From assembly GCF_000247815.1 (NCBI RefSeq), contig NC_021700.1, positions 17,741,426 to 17,805,425 of the forward strand: 64,000 nucleotides of DNA, in the 5' to 3' direction. The stretch comes from Ficedula albicollis. Lineage: Eukaryota; Chordata; Aves; Passeriformes; Muscicapidae. Below the pieces are notes generated by a model. The model made no database searches. It saw only the letters and a program-made list of their open reading frames with translations, and had not been told where the DNA came from. The number at the start of each line of letters is the position of its first letter. Positions within the stretch are counted from its first letter, which is position 1. Positions 25,791 to 41,685 of the stretch are shown piece by piece. Both the position numbers and the translations under genes were made by a program.

Positions 25791-26168
25791 TCTCTATCTC
25801 TATCTCTATCTCTATCTCTATCTCTATCTCTATCTCTATCTCTATCTCTATCTCTATCTCTATCTCTATCTCTATCTCTATCTCTATCTCTATCTCTATC
25901 TCTATCTCTATCTCTATCTCTATCTCTATCTCTATCTCTATCTCTATCTCTATCTCTATCTCTATCTCTATCTCTATCTCTATCTCTATCTCTATCTCTA
26001 TCTCTATCTCTATCTCTATCTCTATCTCTATCTCTATCTCTATCTCTATCTCTATCTCTATCTCTATCTCTATCTCTATATCTCTATCTCTATCTATCAT
26101 CTCCATCTCTATCTCTATCTCTATCATCTCTGTCTCTATCTATCTCTATCATCATGTCTCTATTTCTA
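25791..26168. repeat. (TCTCTA)n hexanucleotide array
   Basis: About 48 perfect hexamers run from 25791 to about 26079. They are followed by about 90 bases of imperfect copies with ATC and TATC slips. The complementary strand reads (TAGAGA)n. Translations in the array (Ser-Leu or Ile-Glu repeats) are artefacts of the repeat and not proteins. The imperfect right end is the usual signature of an aging array edge. Confidence 0.98.
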
Positions 26169-29100
26169 ACCAAGAGTTTAAAAGAGAAGACGGAAGATAC
26201 GGATTTACAATGCATATATTTTCTAAGCTGTAGGCCACAGGAGCCCCATAATCTTAACTTGAAGACATCTGATCTGAGATCTGAAGGCTTAAAAAATCCT
26301 GAGAAGTGCCAAAGGCTCATTTTCTGGGAAGCCAGAACACCTGGGTCCTTGGTCACCCTTTGGTCTAGGTAAACAGGTGAGGAAAAACCAGGAAAAAAAT
26401 CTACAGAAAACCCACCATTCAGCTAGAACCTTTACATTTTTATACAAGTTGGAAAATTAAAATTGGAAAATTAAAATTGGAAAATTAAAATTAAAAAATT
26501 ATCTTCAAAAGTTTTCCAGCAGACTTGATTTAACTGAGTTAGGGGTAGCCTAGAATACAGTGCTCAGTATTCATATATTGTAAACCAACACAATGCACCT
26601 AGGTATTCTGATTCCTAGACAAAAATAGTCTCACTCAAGGAGTTTTTCTCTGTTTGTATATATGCCCATAGATGTATAACATATGTACACACCCCATAAG
26701 TTGCTATGTCAGGCACAATCTTAATGTATCTCTCAGTAATGCCCACTATAGTTGTTCACTTGAAATGAAGTTTCTTTTTTTTTTTGCAACACTTTCTTTA
26801 TACATTTTGATAATTCATTCAAATAATGAATTTTCAAAATGTTTTCGTAATAAGTTTTTAAACTCCAGAGTGAATGCTGCTTATAAGGTGTGTGTCCTCA
26901 CTGAACTCAGTGGTTAAAGCCTGGCTCCCCTGCAGCCAAAAGCAAAGCTCCTGATTGATTGTGGCAATACTAGGATTTCACCCAGCCAGTTTCACTGACA
27001 AGTACATTTCTCCATTCACTCCTAGCCTCCTTTTAGTTTTTCTTCTCCAAAAATCCAGTTATTTGGCATTATTTTTTCCTCAGTCAGCTGTTCTCTGTTC
27101 TGCTGGAGGACAACTGAGTCCAAAAGATCAAAAGATTCCCAGACTCTTAATCTACCCTTACTTAGAGGGGTTTGTTTTGTTTTGTTGTTTGCTTGCTTTT
27201 CCACTGAAAGCTGTTTCCCTGCTCTACTTACCCTGCGTGAGAAAAGTCTGAGTAGAAATAGTCCTGAAAAGACTGTCTCTGCAATATCTGTGATCAGAGG
27301 CATCCTTTCAGCAGGCTAAGGGAAAGCTATTGTTCAGTGAGAACTGGTTTTGGGATTCACACTGTTGAACCCATCAGGATGTTGTTTTCTTCCCCCTGGG
27401 TGCAGTGCAAACAGGCACATGGGAACAGTCTCTAATGCAGAAATCTTATCTACCCTACAGCTTAGGCATTAGGCAGCAATGTTTCAAGAGATTTTAAGTG
27501 TAAAGACAAGAAAGATTCAGTTCTCCTCAGATGCTTGAATCTGTGTAACTACATTGCAGCCAATATGTTATTGGGGCTACAAACACAAGTAAACAACAGT
27601 TAAACTGTGAAATGTTTAATAACCCAAATGTGTGAGGATGTGTGTTTAAGATTAAAGTTAGAATTCATCCTCCTGTTCCTAAATAAATTCAGGATAAATT
27701 TAAGCACTTCCTTGGATTCCATATTACTTCTAGAGGCCTATCTTCTGATTTTAATCCATACATTCCTATCTGTTAAAATCAATGAGGGTCCAATGACTTT
27801 GGGGGTTGCCATGGTTCCCCAGACTTTGCTGTCTCTTTAGAGGTAGCTGCCCTTCAATGTGATTTTAGAAAATGCTCTGGGCAACACAGTCCAGTTTGTG
27901 GTTTCAGCTTGTTTCAGCTCTGCTTTCTCAGCCTCCAGTGGTCCCATGTTTGGTTCGAATGTAATGCCAAACATCTTCTAGTCTCTACTTACTTTGGACT
28001 CTTGATTTCCTTTCCTCCAGTGACTAAAATGTCACTTGAAAATACAAAGGTTTGCATAAATCAACTCTCTTTGGCATCATAGTTTCTAAAACATAAGGGG
28101 TCTGTTTTCTGATATACTAAAACACATAATCACAAATGTCTTCCTTGCTGTGTTTTCTGTTGCATAACAGGCCAAAGCTCTGATGAGTCATAGGGACCCA
28201 AGACATTGATGTCCTGCATGTCATGACTATACTTTTGGGATTCTGAATGAAAGTTTCCAAGCCCTTCTCAGAATTTTGGTGTACTACATAATTTTTCTTC
28301 ATTCAAGCTGCATCTGCCATTTCTGAAGGACTAGATTAAGATTTTCTAAGATTTCATATTCTTTGTTATAAACATCAATCTTTCACCTTTGTTTGCTTTC
28401 CTAAGGGGACTATTTGAACTTGGACTTATGTTTCTAGCTCTTTGCTTTTCTGCACATTATAGGCTTCAACTATGAGGGCTACAATCCTCTGCAGTTTATG
28501 ATGCTTAACTTAATTTGACTTGCCTTTTAAGGATATATTTCTTTTTCCTTGGTGAAAACATCTAGTTTACAATGTGACAGACTCTGATATCATCTAGGCA
28601 ATTATAAATTCCAGCTTTCCCCCAATATTTTTAAAGGAACAGGACTAAGGGAAGCAAGTCTGGGTTTGCATAAACTCAATGAGTGAGTGAAACAAACATT
28701 ATCATCTGAGCAGGACTGGTGTGTCAGCCTTTGCTCCTGGTTGTGCAACACTGCATGAGAGAAGCCAAATGATTGGAAACCCTGCTTGTTACTCAACTGC
28801 ACAGGCTGAAGTCCATGACTGAGAACTGTGTGGCTGGCTCTTGCAGTAGGTTATCTGAGACATGATGGCTAAGGATGCAATCACATTAATGAGTAATGTC
28901 TATACAAGTTTAAGATCTTTTCTTCTTACAAGGGTCCAAGGACAGATAGATTTCACATAAATACAGTGACAAATACCAGTTCTTTATAATGTCCTTCCAG
29001 TCTGTGGCTTAGTTGGAAGCTTAGTTTCCAACTCCTCTTTGATTCTTTTCTGGTACAGATTTGTCACTGCTGCTGGCAGCTGACTTCCTTGATGGGAGGC

Positions 29101-32100
29101 AGGAAGCTGCTAATGGGGAAACACCTTTCTCTCTGTTGGTTCGTTTTTCATCAAGAGGATATTTCCTAGGATAGGAAACTCTCAAAGGAAGTATGTTAGG
29201 AGTATGGGAGGAAATGGAGAAATAGGGAGTTCTAAATGGTCTGACAACAGCACTGCAGCTGCTCCAGCCCTTGAACAAAAAATAGCCAGCATGAAAGACT
29301 TATTTATATAAATGTGGTTTTTAAATGTATTTTGATTTATAGGTAACTGCCTAGCTGAGTTAATTTTAGATCATTTGTCAGGATGTGAAGTACATTGAAT
29401 TATTTTTAGTCCAGGGTAAACCAGCGAATTTATAAGAATCTGGGCTTCGCACTCTGGCATGCAGCAGCTCCAGCTTCAGAGAGGGCTGGGGAGAGAAACA
29501 GATGCAAACTGTTTGTTTATTAAACAGCCATTGTCTCCCTTTCTGATCTCTGCTAGTGGAGCAGCGAGGGAGTCCACAAGATGTGTGGTAGCAGCCTATT
29601 CCTGGTGACAAACAGCAGTCATAGCCTGCAGAGGGACTTGTGTCTTTGTTTCCCTTAATGGTGGCCAGAAAATTGTCAGAGTGCTGAGTCAGTACAGGCA
29701 CAGATACCCAAGAGTGCTTGGGATGGCGTCTCTGTGCCATCTCACCTTGAGTGTCCTAAGTGTGCCCTGAACAGCAGAGCTCTCTGCACTGCTCTGTGCT
29801 GGCAGAGGTTGTTTCTGGGCAGCACTGGAGCAATGCTCCCCTCTGCCTTGGCAGTTTCTGTCCGATAACACAGGCTGCTGCCTCCCTGGCATTTATCCAT
29901 CATGTTGTGTCTGGAAACTGGGTCAGAGAAGACTAGCTTTTTGACATACACTTTATAATCATCACTCTTCATTGTGAGCTGCAAGGTCACACAATTCTGT
30001 GGCCTGAGGAGAGACATGGATGCACTGAACCACTGCCAGAGCAGCTGAAAAAGAGCTCCTATTCATTGCAGATTACATGTTTTGACCTAACTCTGACAGA
30101 AAAGCATACCTGTCAGCTCCATGGCAGGCTGATTAGGTTAATTAAGTCCTTGTCTATGAGTACAATAATTAGAACTGTCAGTTGTTTAAATGGTGATAGA
30201 AGAAAGGCAAGATTCAAGGAGAAGCACTGGAGTTTGGAAGTACTGACTATCTAGGAGGGAATCCATAACAGGCAGCAATTTAACACTTCCCTTCAGGCAA
30301 CCTCATTTATGAATAATGCTTAGGGGAGGAGAAAATTGTGTTCACTGGGGGCTTGTTTTGTTTTGCACCAAAAGTAATCAGAATAAAGATAGTCAATAAC
30401 TTTATAAATCAGATTTATAGGCCACAAGCTGAGCTGCAACCTTGGGGTAACTTTGGAAAACTTCACTCTTTTCACAGGGACGGCCTGCAAAACAAGAAGA
30501 ATTGGGTATATTTTCTCATCCTCCCAACAAAGGTATGACGAGCCATCTTGTGTATTCTTGTAGTTTTGGATTTGTCAGTACATGCCATGCACCAGGGTGA
30601 TAAGTTATAGCATGGTTAGTAGCATGACATGGGAAGCTGAAAGAAAAAAACTGAGCAGACCAATATGTAAGGCTAGAAAATCTGGTCTCTCTGGTCATTG
30701 CAGAGAAGCCCCTTAGAATGTTTGATTTTTATGCCTCGTATTTTTAGATATAAATACATTTGCAGGAGACCAAAGAAAAGAGAAAAAAATAATTAATGTC
30801 TGGAAAACACAGTTGCTAGGACCAGAATAGGATTTTCTTAGTTCAAAACCAAGAGAAGACTGTGGAGGAAGAGAAGATCCTCTTGGCAAACCCTTCCAGT
30901 ATGGTAGGTGGAAGTGCAAGTGAGAGACAGGAAGAGATCACCTGACATGGTAGGCAGGAAAGGGTATGGTGGAATTAGAAAACTTTAAAGTTTTTGCATG
31001 GCAGATATTAGAGGAGATATCAAGATATTAGAGGAGGCTTTCTAAGGGTGCGTTGAAATACTGGGAATATTAAGGAGATGATAGGTAATATTTATTTGCA
31101 TTAGGTAAATATTTATTTGTATTAGAGGAGGAAGATATCTTGTCACCTCTTACAGCTCTATCTACTGGTGACTGTGTAGGAAATTATGCTTCAACCATGT
31201 TCATGCCACCAAACATCTCCCAGAAAGATCAGGAAAAAGAGGAAAATAAGTGTGGAACAGAAGGGAGGGAAAATATATATGCAAGGCAATATTGGGAACT
31301 TACACTGCGAGGAGGTTTGGAAATATGAGTAGATCAGTTTATGCAAGGACACATGTGGAGTGGCCTTACTAAAAGTCCAATGTCTCAAAAAAGAAATATA
31401 AACACCTCAAAAAAGGCTGTTGTAATGATAGACAGAAAGTAGAAATAAAAAGATGGAGAGAAAAGTAATGGCCACTTTTTGTAGAAAGCATCTGTTGTAT
31501 GAGCAACAACAGATCTGAGGACAAACAGAATGAATAGAGACCTGGAGACCTGTCACCTGTAATGAAATGACTAAGGTACTGTGTTTTGAGGTACAAGAAA
31601 GTCTTTTTGGTGACTACACAGCATTAAAATTAAATAATTAAATTCTATGGGTTTTTTTAAAGAGCACTTTTCTTCATGCGTGGATACACCACAAAAAAAT
31701 CATGTAAGATTATGTAAGCCAGACAATAATTAGAAAACACCTTCCAGAAAACATGATCAGCCTGTATTTGTGGAACTAAACATTTTCCCATCCTACTTGC
31801 TCAATCAGAGAAATATACTGTTAAAAGGTCTGTATGGATTGATTTGGACATGGTTTGTGTAACCTCACCCAAATGTGAGGTTCCCAGCCATTTCCTCACA
31901 TTGCTTAAGAAAATATATTCACTGTAGAGCTGAGAACATTTCATAAACATGGCAATGATAACATCCTCATTTTTAACTGACACTGCATAAATCTTCTGTG
32001 CAGTTGGCACCAGATGCTGGAAGAAGCTCGTGAATTATATCCTTCTTGAGAAGAAGTGCCAGAGCCAATCTCTTTCCCACCAGCAGGAACAGTTGATGTG

Positions 32101-35100
32101 TATCAACAGCTTCTATAGTTTAATAAATTTGGTGATTAAAAGCAGTGATTCCTCAGGGTAAGGATTGCTGCTGCTGTTTTATGTTCAGCAGAGGCATCTC
32201 TGGCCAGCACAGTTAAGTAATGCTGCCTGCCCACTGCCAGCTGTTAAATGCCAGTTTTTGGGGAAACTTCACTGCAGCTTTTTAATTATTTTTTTTTTTC
32301 TCTACAGAGAAAGGTAAAAATTATCTAAACATCACAATATAATGCTCTGGTCTCTGACTATGGTGAATACAAGTGATTTAGCTGAGGATCTAAAGATGAA
32401 AATCACAGGTTCTGATAATGATGACATTTTGTTATCCAAGCCCTTCCTTTGCCGTGCAGTGCTCATCCCTGGCACACCTACCTCCTCTATTCTAGTGATA
32501 AATGCAGAAACAACTGTGGAGCCTCTGCTTTACAACTAAAGCAATTTAGAAATGAACAGAGACTAAATCTCCAAGTCACAGTAATGCCCTGAAATCAGGT
32601 TAGAGAGAGAACATTGCTTTACCTTCCCTTCAATGCTATTTAGCTTAAGGAAGCTGGAAATGTCCATTCTACTGAACCACAAATAGGAGGCATTGCAATT
32701 TTATTTTAAAATATTTTTTTCTTCCTAGAGATCTCCATGTGTAGAACATTGTCACATTCCAGATGCTAAAATTGAACTACTGGCTACCTCGCACAGTATT
32801 TTATAAACTGAACATACTTTATAAAGAAAACTTCATGTAAAATAAATTATCACAGGATCATGAATCTTCGCTCCTCAACAAGCAGACTGGATGTGTATGG
32901 TCTCATCCTACTGCAAGTGTGTGAGGAGCTGAGATGCCTGTGCCTCATGATGGAACAGGGAGAAGACCCCCCGAAATTACTGAGGGGAAAGGGCTTAATC
33001 ACAGTCACTGAACTTGGTGTCCTAAGGTAGTTTAGGGGCTCAGTTTTTACAGCTCACTCAGCAGGAGGGGAGAAAAAAGAAATTATATTTCATCTGGAAC
33101 TATAGAAAATTTTGACTGAATTCAGTTACACCTCTTTTAGTTTAACAACTTGTGAAAACTTGCAAAACCACTTCTTTTTGGCCCTATATTGATCTTTTAA
33201 ATTCTTGCTTTGTGACGTCTGCATGAAAAAGGTGTGGCTATCTTGAGCAGGGTGGCCTGGAGGGGTGATGTGAGCAGAGCTGATGCAGTGGGTGAAGGCT
33301 GGAGCAAGTTGGCAAGGATACCCAAGGGCAGCCATCCATCCCCAGGCTGCACAGCACAAAAGGACAAATGCCTGCAGACCTGCTGCACCCTGTGGGCTTT
33401 GGATGTGGGTTTTGTATGCTTCTGTGTAGGATTCTGTGTAGGCCTGATGCTCTAACAGACCTCTGCAGCCAGAGCATCCACACAGTCCTGGAGTATCCAG
33501 GTGCAGAATTCACCCAGAGGGCTTTGTCTTGCAAATGGTATTTCCAGGGAGAAGTTTGTGGTATTCTGGATGTATTGCACGCCCAAGCAGGAGACAGGAT
33601 CCCTATCCATCTCATTTGATGCCTTCCTGCTCTGGATTTAGAAGGTAATTGCTGAAGCCAACAGTGCATAATAAGCAGTATTTATAAGAGAATTGTATTT
33701 ATAAGAGATAAGATTATATCTTATTTGTAAGAGAAAGACAGTGCAGGGCAAATCTTATGCTGAGGAGGTAAAGGCTAATAGAATTGCCTTGGGAGCTTTT
33801 GAGCCTATCTATTTCATAGTCTGATGAGGATGTCTACATTTATATATTATAACACATACAAGAGGTCAATGACATGGATAAAAGAGTGAGGACAAACTGG
33901 AGGTGGACTTGTAAAAAAAAAAAACCAAACAAAAAACCAAGAAGAACCAGAGGAAGTAAGCAGTAAAACCTCAATAATGACATGCCTCAGCTGCAAGATG
34001 GATATCAAGACCAAGGACTTTAACCCTTCCTAAATTAGAGATTGTTTGGATGTGTGGTTGTATTTCAGGCATGATTCTATTTATAAATAACAAAAAGGTC
34101 TTCATGCAACCTGCCAATTTATGCAGATGGACAAAGACAGCTTTGGAGGCTTAATAAAAGCTTTTTTGTTTTACAATACTACATCTGTTTTAGATAATGC
34201 AGGAATGCTGTTTAATAAGATCTTTCATACATGCTTCCCATTTAGTATCTCTCCATAATCAGTTCAGAGGCTCACATTAGCAAAATTAAACTATACAAAT
34301 GGTACAATGACAAGAGTCAGATCTACCAAGGACATAAACCAGTAAACCAGACGCCATCTGTAGAAATGTTCTGGTCAACAAACTAATAAAATTTTCTTTT
34401 CTTTCCTTTTGATATAGGCTACATTTTATTAAGGAAGCCCCTTCTGACAGCTGTGTTAATACAGTTAGATGATGTTTCTGAGAAGCTAATCAGAGAAATG
34501 TCTGGAAATAGATGAGGTCTTCTCTTTGATTTAGAAACAGAGTGAAATTTTTTAATTAGACTATTTAAACATAGATTCAGCCTCTGACTTGCCATCATGA
34601 ATAACTCACAACTAATTTTTTGACTAAAATCTGACAACTTTGCCAGAGTTTTGACAAGATTGTAAGATCAACAGTGTCCTTTCATGGCTGGTGTCACAGT
34701 TATTCTTAACAGCACTCAAAATTTCATCTGATTTTATCATTTAGAAAAACATGGAAGAGTAAAATTTAGAATGAATCTCAACTGATAAAAGCCCACGTAA
34801 CCTCTTTAAAACAATTCTCTGAAGAGCATGTGCCCATTTAAAATTTTGCTGCGTCCTAAATTCAATAAGGTTAAGTTTTTACCTTCAGGGCTATTTGAAG
34901 TCCTGAAGTTTAAAGAATATTAGGAAATATACTGAATTTTGCCTGCATTATCTGCACTGACTCCCTGCCTCCCTTGACCAGTTTTTGAATAGAAAAATAG
35001 CTAGTGGCAGAGATGGCTTATTGACATCAGAAGAAGGTGTAGAAGGGGCTGTCTGTCTTGCTCTTCCAGACATTGCTGAAGTTCGGTGCCAAAATAATTT

Positions 35101-35141
35101 TCCCGTTGTGCTAATTCCTTAATAGCAGCATTGCACGCTGA
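26169..35141. other. unique non-coding sequence, 9 kb
   Basis: No gene, RNA or repeat family is recognised. Minor local repeats: a TTGGAAAATTAAAA-type repeat at about 26446-26500, ATATTAGAGGAG repeats at about 31006-31036, and TATTTATAAGAGA repeats at about 33678-33730. Open frames reach 143 codons (33238-33669, minus) without recognisable domains. Confidence 0.5.
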
Positions 35142-35545
35142 GTGGCAGCTCTCTGCTCTGCACGGCTTGACAGAGGCCTTTTGTTAGCTCTGGCTGCTGG
35201 AGGAAGCTGCCCAGGCCCACGGAGATGCACAGGCAGCCAGCTGCCAGACTGCGCAGCAGCCCCAGCTCCCAGTGGGGAAGGACGGCGTACGTGGCTGCGC
35301 TGGGGGACCCTGGGCACCAGCACAGCCCCTGCCCTGCGGAGCGCGTTCCCTGCGCCATGCCTGGTCTCCAGCGGCTGCTGCAGCAGCACCAGCTCCTCCC
35401 AGATGGCTGGGCCGTGGAGTGGCCGTGGGTGGGGGTGAAGGGAGCCCTGCCCGAGTGCCAGGATTCGAGAGGAAGCGCTGCCATTCACACAGCCCAGCCT
35501 GGCCCCAGCCTCGCCAGCGCTCTTGGCACGCGGTGACAGTGTAGC
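35142..35545. other. GC-rich island
   Basis: About 400 bases are clearly GC-rich with several CpGs (for example GGACGGCGTACGTGGCTGCG and GCGGAGCGCGTTCCCTGCGC), unlike the AT-rich flanks. Open frames exist in several phases on both strands because stop codons are rare in GC-rich DNA; none is convincing as protein. It could be a small CpG island or distal regulatory element, but no promoter motif stands out. Confidence 0.5.
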
Positions 35546-38500
35546 CTCTGTTTGTGTCAGCGGCTCTTTCAGCCAGTGTGCATTTGGAAAGCCAGCATGC
35601 TTCAGAGCGAGTCACTTTAGCTGGGCAAACTCGGGTGTCCTGTCAGAGGAAATTCTCTCACCCCCAGTTACTTGCAGGCATCATGGTCCATGCCTTAGAT
35701 CACCTTATAACACCTGGTCATCCTCATGTGAGACTCACACAGAAGAAGCAAGCCAGGAACCACACATGCTTGTGTGTGTATGAAAGCTAAATTGCATGGA
35801 AAAGGCAATGAAGTCTTGTGAAATCAGGGATTTAAAACATAAAAATCCAGAAAGTTGAAATTGAACCTGGAGAGGGGAAGAGCCAAGAGCATTGCAATGA
35901 TGGCCATTGCAATGAGAGCCAGGAGGGAGCTGTGACTCACAGCCTTTTGCAGACTATGCCACATGGCTCTGATGATTCCACTTGTCCATTGTCCATCCTA
36001 GGCATCCAGCTCTTTAGCCCACAGGATGGAGGCAAGCACAGCCTTGGGGCTGCCGCCAGGATGCCTTTGGTGCACGGGCTGCTGAAGATGACCTCCCAGT
36101 CCCCATGGCCCTGACGGTGCTCAGCAGCATGGTGTGCACTGGGTCCTGCCAGCAGGTGAGGAACGTGCTGGCAGGGCAGCCTGGGAGGACTGGGAGACCT
36201 GGAGCCTGTCAGAGGAGCAATCTCCTCCTTGGTGGAAGTCAGCAGAAATCAGCAGTGTTTTGACAGGAGCATGGCACTTTCTGTTCTCCTCCGCAGTGAA
36301 GGATCTTGTGCAGTGAGGGTAATCATTACAGATCTCTTATTGCATCCTTAATGCATTAATAATTCATGATATTCTGAGAGTTTGAGTACTGCTTTTATAT
36401 GTGTGGCATAACATCAAAACAGCCCACTTTGAAGTATTTTCCAATAGGTTTTACTGATCATAAAATAGAGACATTTCGGAAGTGTTGTTCCAGAAACCAT
36501 TTAAGACTCTATTTTAAACTAGCTACCTTACCTGCTATTATAATTTTCTTAGATTCTCTGAGAAAGCAACAAGTGAGAAGGTTTTCTGATGAAAATCCAT
36601 TTCCCCTTTTCGATTAAACTGCAAATGTTTAATATCTTCTGCTGCTGCACTTTAATATGTATTTAATAAAATGCATTAAAAACCAAGCCCCAAATCCTTA
36701 CCTGCAGATCGATTGCCCAATTCACAAAGAGCTCTTACATCACAGTTTACTTTCCTCACTGCAGTCGTCTGTGGTCTAGTGAAGTGGCAGGTCTCCAATG
36801 ACACTGGAGCTGCTAATATGAAGTAAAAGGTCCTGACTCTGCTCTATTTCTTGCTGTCCGCCATCACTTGCCATTGCTCCTGCTTGGTGTCACAGGAAGC
36901 AGCTACATTTTCTTCTCCTTCTTCCTAAATGTGGACAAAACCAAAATGTGGTTGCGAAGACATCTCTGAGGAGGACAAAGTTGAAGCACAGGGGAGCTCC
37001 CCACCTCTCTGCACAACAGGAGGTGAAGAGTTGCTGGCCAGTTGAACAGGCTTAAAATGTCTGTGGGACTTGAAACTTGTCCCTTTGCTGTAAAAAAAGG
37101 CTATATATACCCTGGGGTGGAAATCAAATCTGAGGACGAGTGTTTGGATAGGAATGGAGAAGCAGAAGTTGACATCTCAGGAAGCAAAGTCTTGGTCACC
37201 TCTGATCTTTAAGTTCTTTTGAACATCACTAGAGAGATGAACTGTTTATCACTTGGGTGAATCCCTCTTCCTACCTGTAAGTCCCTGGCTGTGTTGAGTC
37301 GCCCGTCACAGTGATAAGCAGATGATGCAGTCCTGGCAGTCCTTGGCAGTGGAGTTCCTGCATGTGGTTTCAATCCTATGGGAAAATAATAACTATTGTG
37401 AGCATCCCACACACACGCATGCACAGGCCTATCACAAACAGCATGATGTCATGTTCAGCTTCTGCAAACTGTTACTGTTGCAGTGGATTCTCATATGAAG
37501 GACTGCCATAAATTAATTCTTCTTATTAAAAAGTCAAGGGAATAAACCATGCTTTCTCTGATTAACAAAGAAACCAGATGTTCAATAGTTATTGAAGGGC
37601 AGGCAAATCCAAAGCCAAATAAAGCAAGCATGGCTGGATACAGTCTCTTCAAGATCTGTTTTCTCTCCCTTCAGCCTCTCAGCATGAAAAAATAAAAATC
37701 TTGCTGAGTGGTAACAGAAAAGTTGATGATTAATTGTATAACTTTCTCTCTGGGGTATTTGATTTCTGGGAATCATGTCACACACAGCCCTCACTAGGCT
37801 ACAAGCATTTTCCATATGCAGTAAAATATTATAAAGACTTCTCTCAGCATTGAACCCCTCTTATGATCTAAATAATGTCAAGGGCCCAATTGTGCTTCCT
37901 TATGTAGAGTTAAAGCACCATATTTTAAGGACATTATTTACTGCATTTTCAACATGAAAGGCAGAGACTCCTGAAGGACATGGCAAACTTACTCATGACG
38001 ACATCAAATGGGTTATAATTTTGAGTGAAGATTTGGTAATTAAATTTTTGGGACATGCAAGTGTTTGGTGAACAATGTGCTTATTTGTATATGCAAACAT
38101 CGTAACTTCTCTATTTCCACAAGCAGAGAATTTCTTGAATATGTAGCTTTGTATAGGCTTTATAGAACAATTAGTTTTTCTGTTCAGTAATCAACACAAA
38201 TCAAACATTAATTCCTCACAATGCCGGTTTGTGCCTTTTAGACAATGAAAATGTATTCACCTTTCTAAATCTAGGGGCCTTTCCAGAAAGAAAATTCAGC
38301 CAGATTATCAGTTGGGGGCATGCAATAGGTCATTCCATCATGGTGTTTTAGTATCTACCTTCCTTGGCACACTTCTTCAGCATGCTTTGCACACTGCAAG
38401 GCACACAGATGCATATACACTGCACAGCACTGTAGAGAAAGTTGCTCATTTTAAACCAGAAATACTTTTGTCTTGTGAGCTTGATTTTCATCTGGTTTCA

Positions 38501-40129
38501 TTTTGTTGGCTTCACCCCTAAAGGACAACTTAGGAATACAGGTAATGTACAGAAGATTTGTAGGATGCAGACTTCAGAAAGCAGCAAGATTCATTATACC
38601 AGTATTTACTGATGTTGAGCATTCACTTCTTAATAATGAAGTCTTCAAATCAAACACTACTGACACAATGACACACTTGAATTTAGTGACTTGACTGAAC
38701 AGAAGATAGGGATCATTTCCTTTATTCTTTTGTCCAGTATATTAACTTTGATCTCTATATATGGGCAATGCTCATTACACTACACTTTCCTTAAATATGA
38801 ACTCTCTCCATAAATCATGTATATATTGTGGGTTATTCACTCTGTTTACCACCAAAGAAAAGCGGCTGTTCAGCTGGATCCTTTTATCCTAAAGGAGGTC
38901 AGGACTAACTGTGCTCTCCTTTGTGTATCACAACTGAAATCTTACCACAAATAATTTCTCATTAATCTTAAATCCAAAATATATTGCAGCAGATGTAAAA
39001 GCCAAGCTGATATCTTTGATAGATCTCCATTTTCAAATAAAGTACAAGGAGATTTTCACTTTACAGCTCCACACCCCTTCTCAACTCATGAACTGTCTTT
39101 TCCAAGTTTTGAAAGAGGAAGGGAGTTGCAGGCATATCACTTAGAAGGTGGAATGAAGCTTGACCAAACTGTGGAGTCCTAGTTTTGGGGCATTAAGGAT
39201 GTGCATCCTTGTGTGCATCTTTTTACAGTGCTAAAAGCAGCAGCAGCAGCGTCAGTATAGGATTACTCTGCCATACAGGCTATCCCTGTCTATGTCAGCG
39301 GTTGTTTGTGGTACACAGCATATTTTCACTGCAGCTAGGCCTTCCCAAACTCTAGAGACAGTCTTTCATCCTAGCTGGCTCAGGGTAGAGCAGGTTCTGC
39401 AGGAAAGGCACTGACTGGGGATGCCGTGACCAGAGCTGACTACAAGCCATGGATGTGTATAGAGAACTGGTCTAGCTCCTGCCCTGGCACAGAAAGACAA
39501 GAGCACATGCTGTTCCTTCCCAGCATGACCCTTCTGTGTTGTTACTCTTCTCTTGTCTCCAGCCTTCTTCCTCGTCTTGCCAATTTCTGTATCCAGCCCT
39601 TAATTCTGTCACCCAAGGTGGGACTTGGAGACCTGGTGTAAACTAGGTTAAGACCACAAGTAAAAATGTGTAGAGCTTTAAGCTAGATCATACATGGTAG
39701 TAAGCAAAATCTTCAGTAAAACGTGCCAAGATGTTCTAGGAGCTAGCAAGCACAAGGAAATTGTAGATTTGAAAGGGCTGTAGCTTTGCCAAAAGGTCAC
39801 AGACTTCACACAAAGCATTTCTGCCTCACCTCATCAAAAACTCAAGTAATGCTTTTTCAGTTTCGCGGGTTTAAACACTTAGAGGGAGCATGTCAGAAAC
39901 AGCACAATTACGTTTGGATACACTCAAAGCCGTTTCTCTCAGACAGAGACTTCTAGGAGTAAAAATGGCCCGGGGTGAGGTATAATCCATACCATGGAAA
40001 ATTTCAGCTCAACGTTTAAAGTTTGACAAAACTCTCTGCAACAGAAAAGGGATACCTCTGCCAAGTCATGCATTTGAAATAATCAATCCACGGAAAAACA
40101 ACCTCAGGAGTTGCTGGATGCCCACGGAA
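35546..40129. other. unique non-coding sequence
   Basis: No gene or repeat family recognised. A short run of CAG triplets (about five) is at 39237-39252. Confidence 0.5.

Positions 40130-41685
<1,556 letters not shown>

Noticed and set aside
25737..26372. 211-codon Ser-Leu frame and opposing Ile-Glu frame
   Set aside because: They are the hexanucleotide array read in frame; period six gives a dipeptide repeat automatically.
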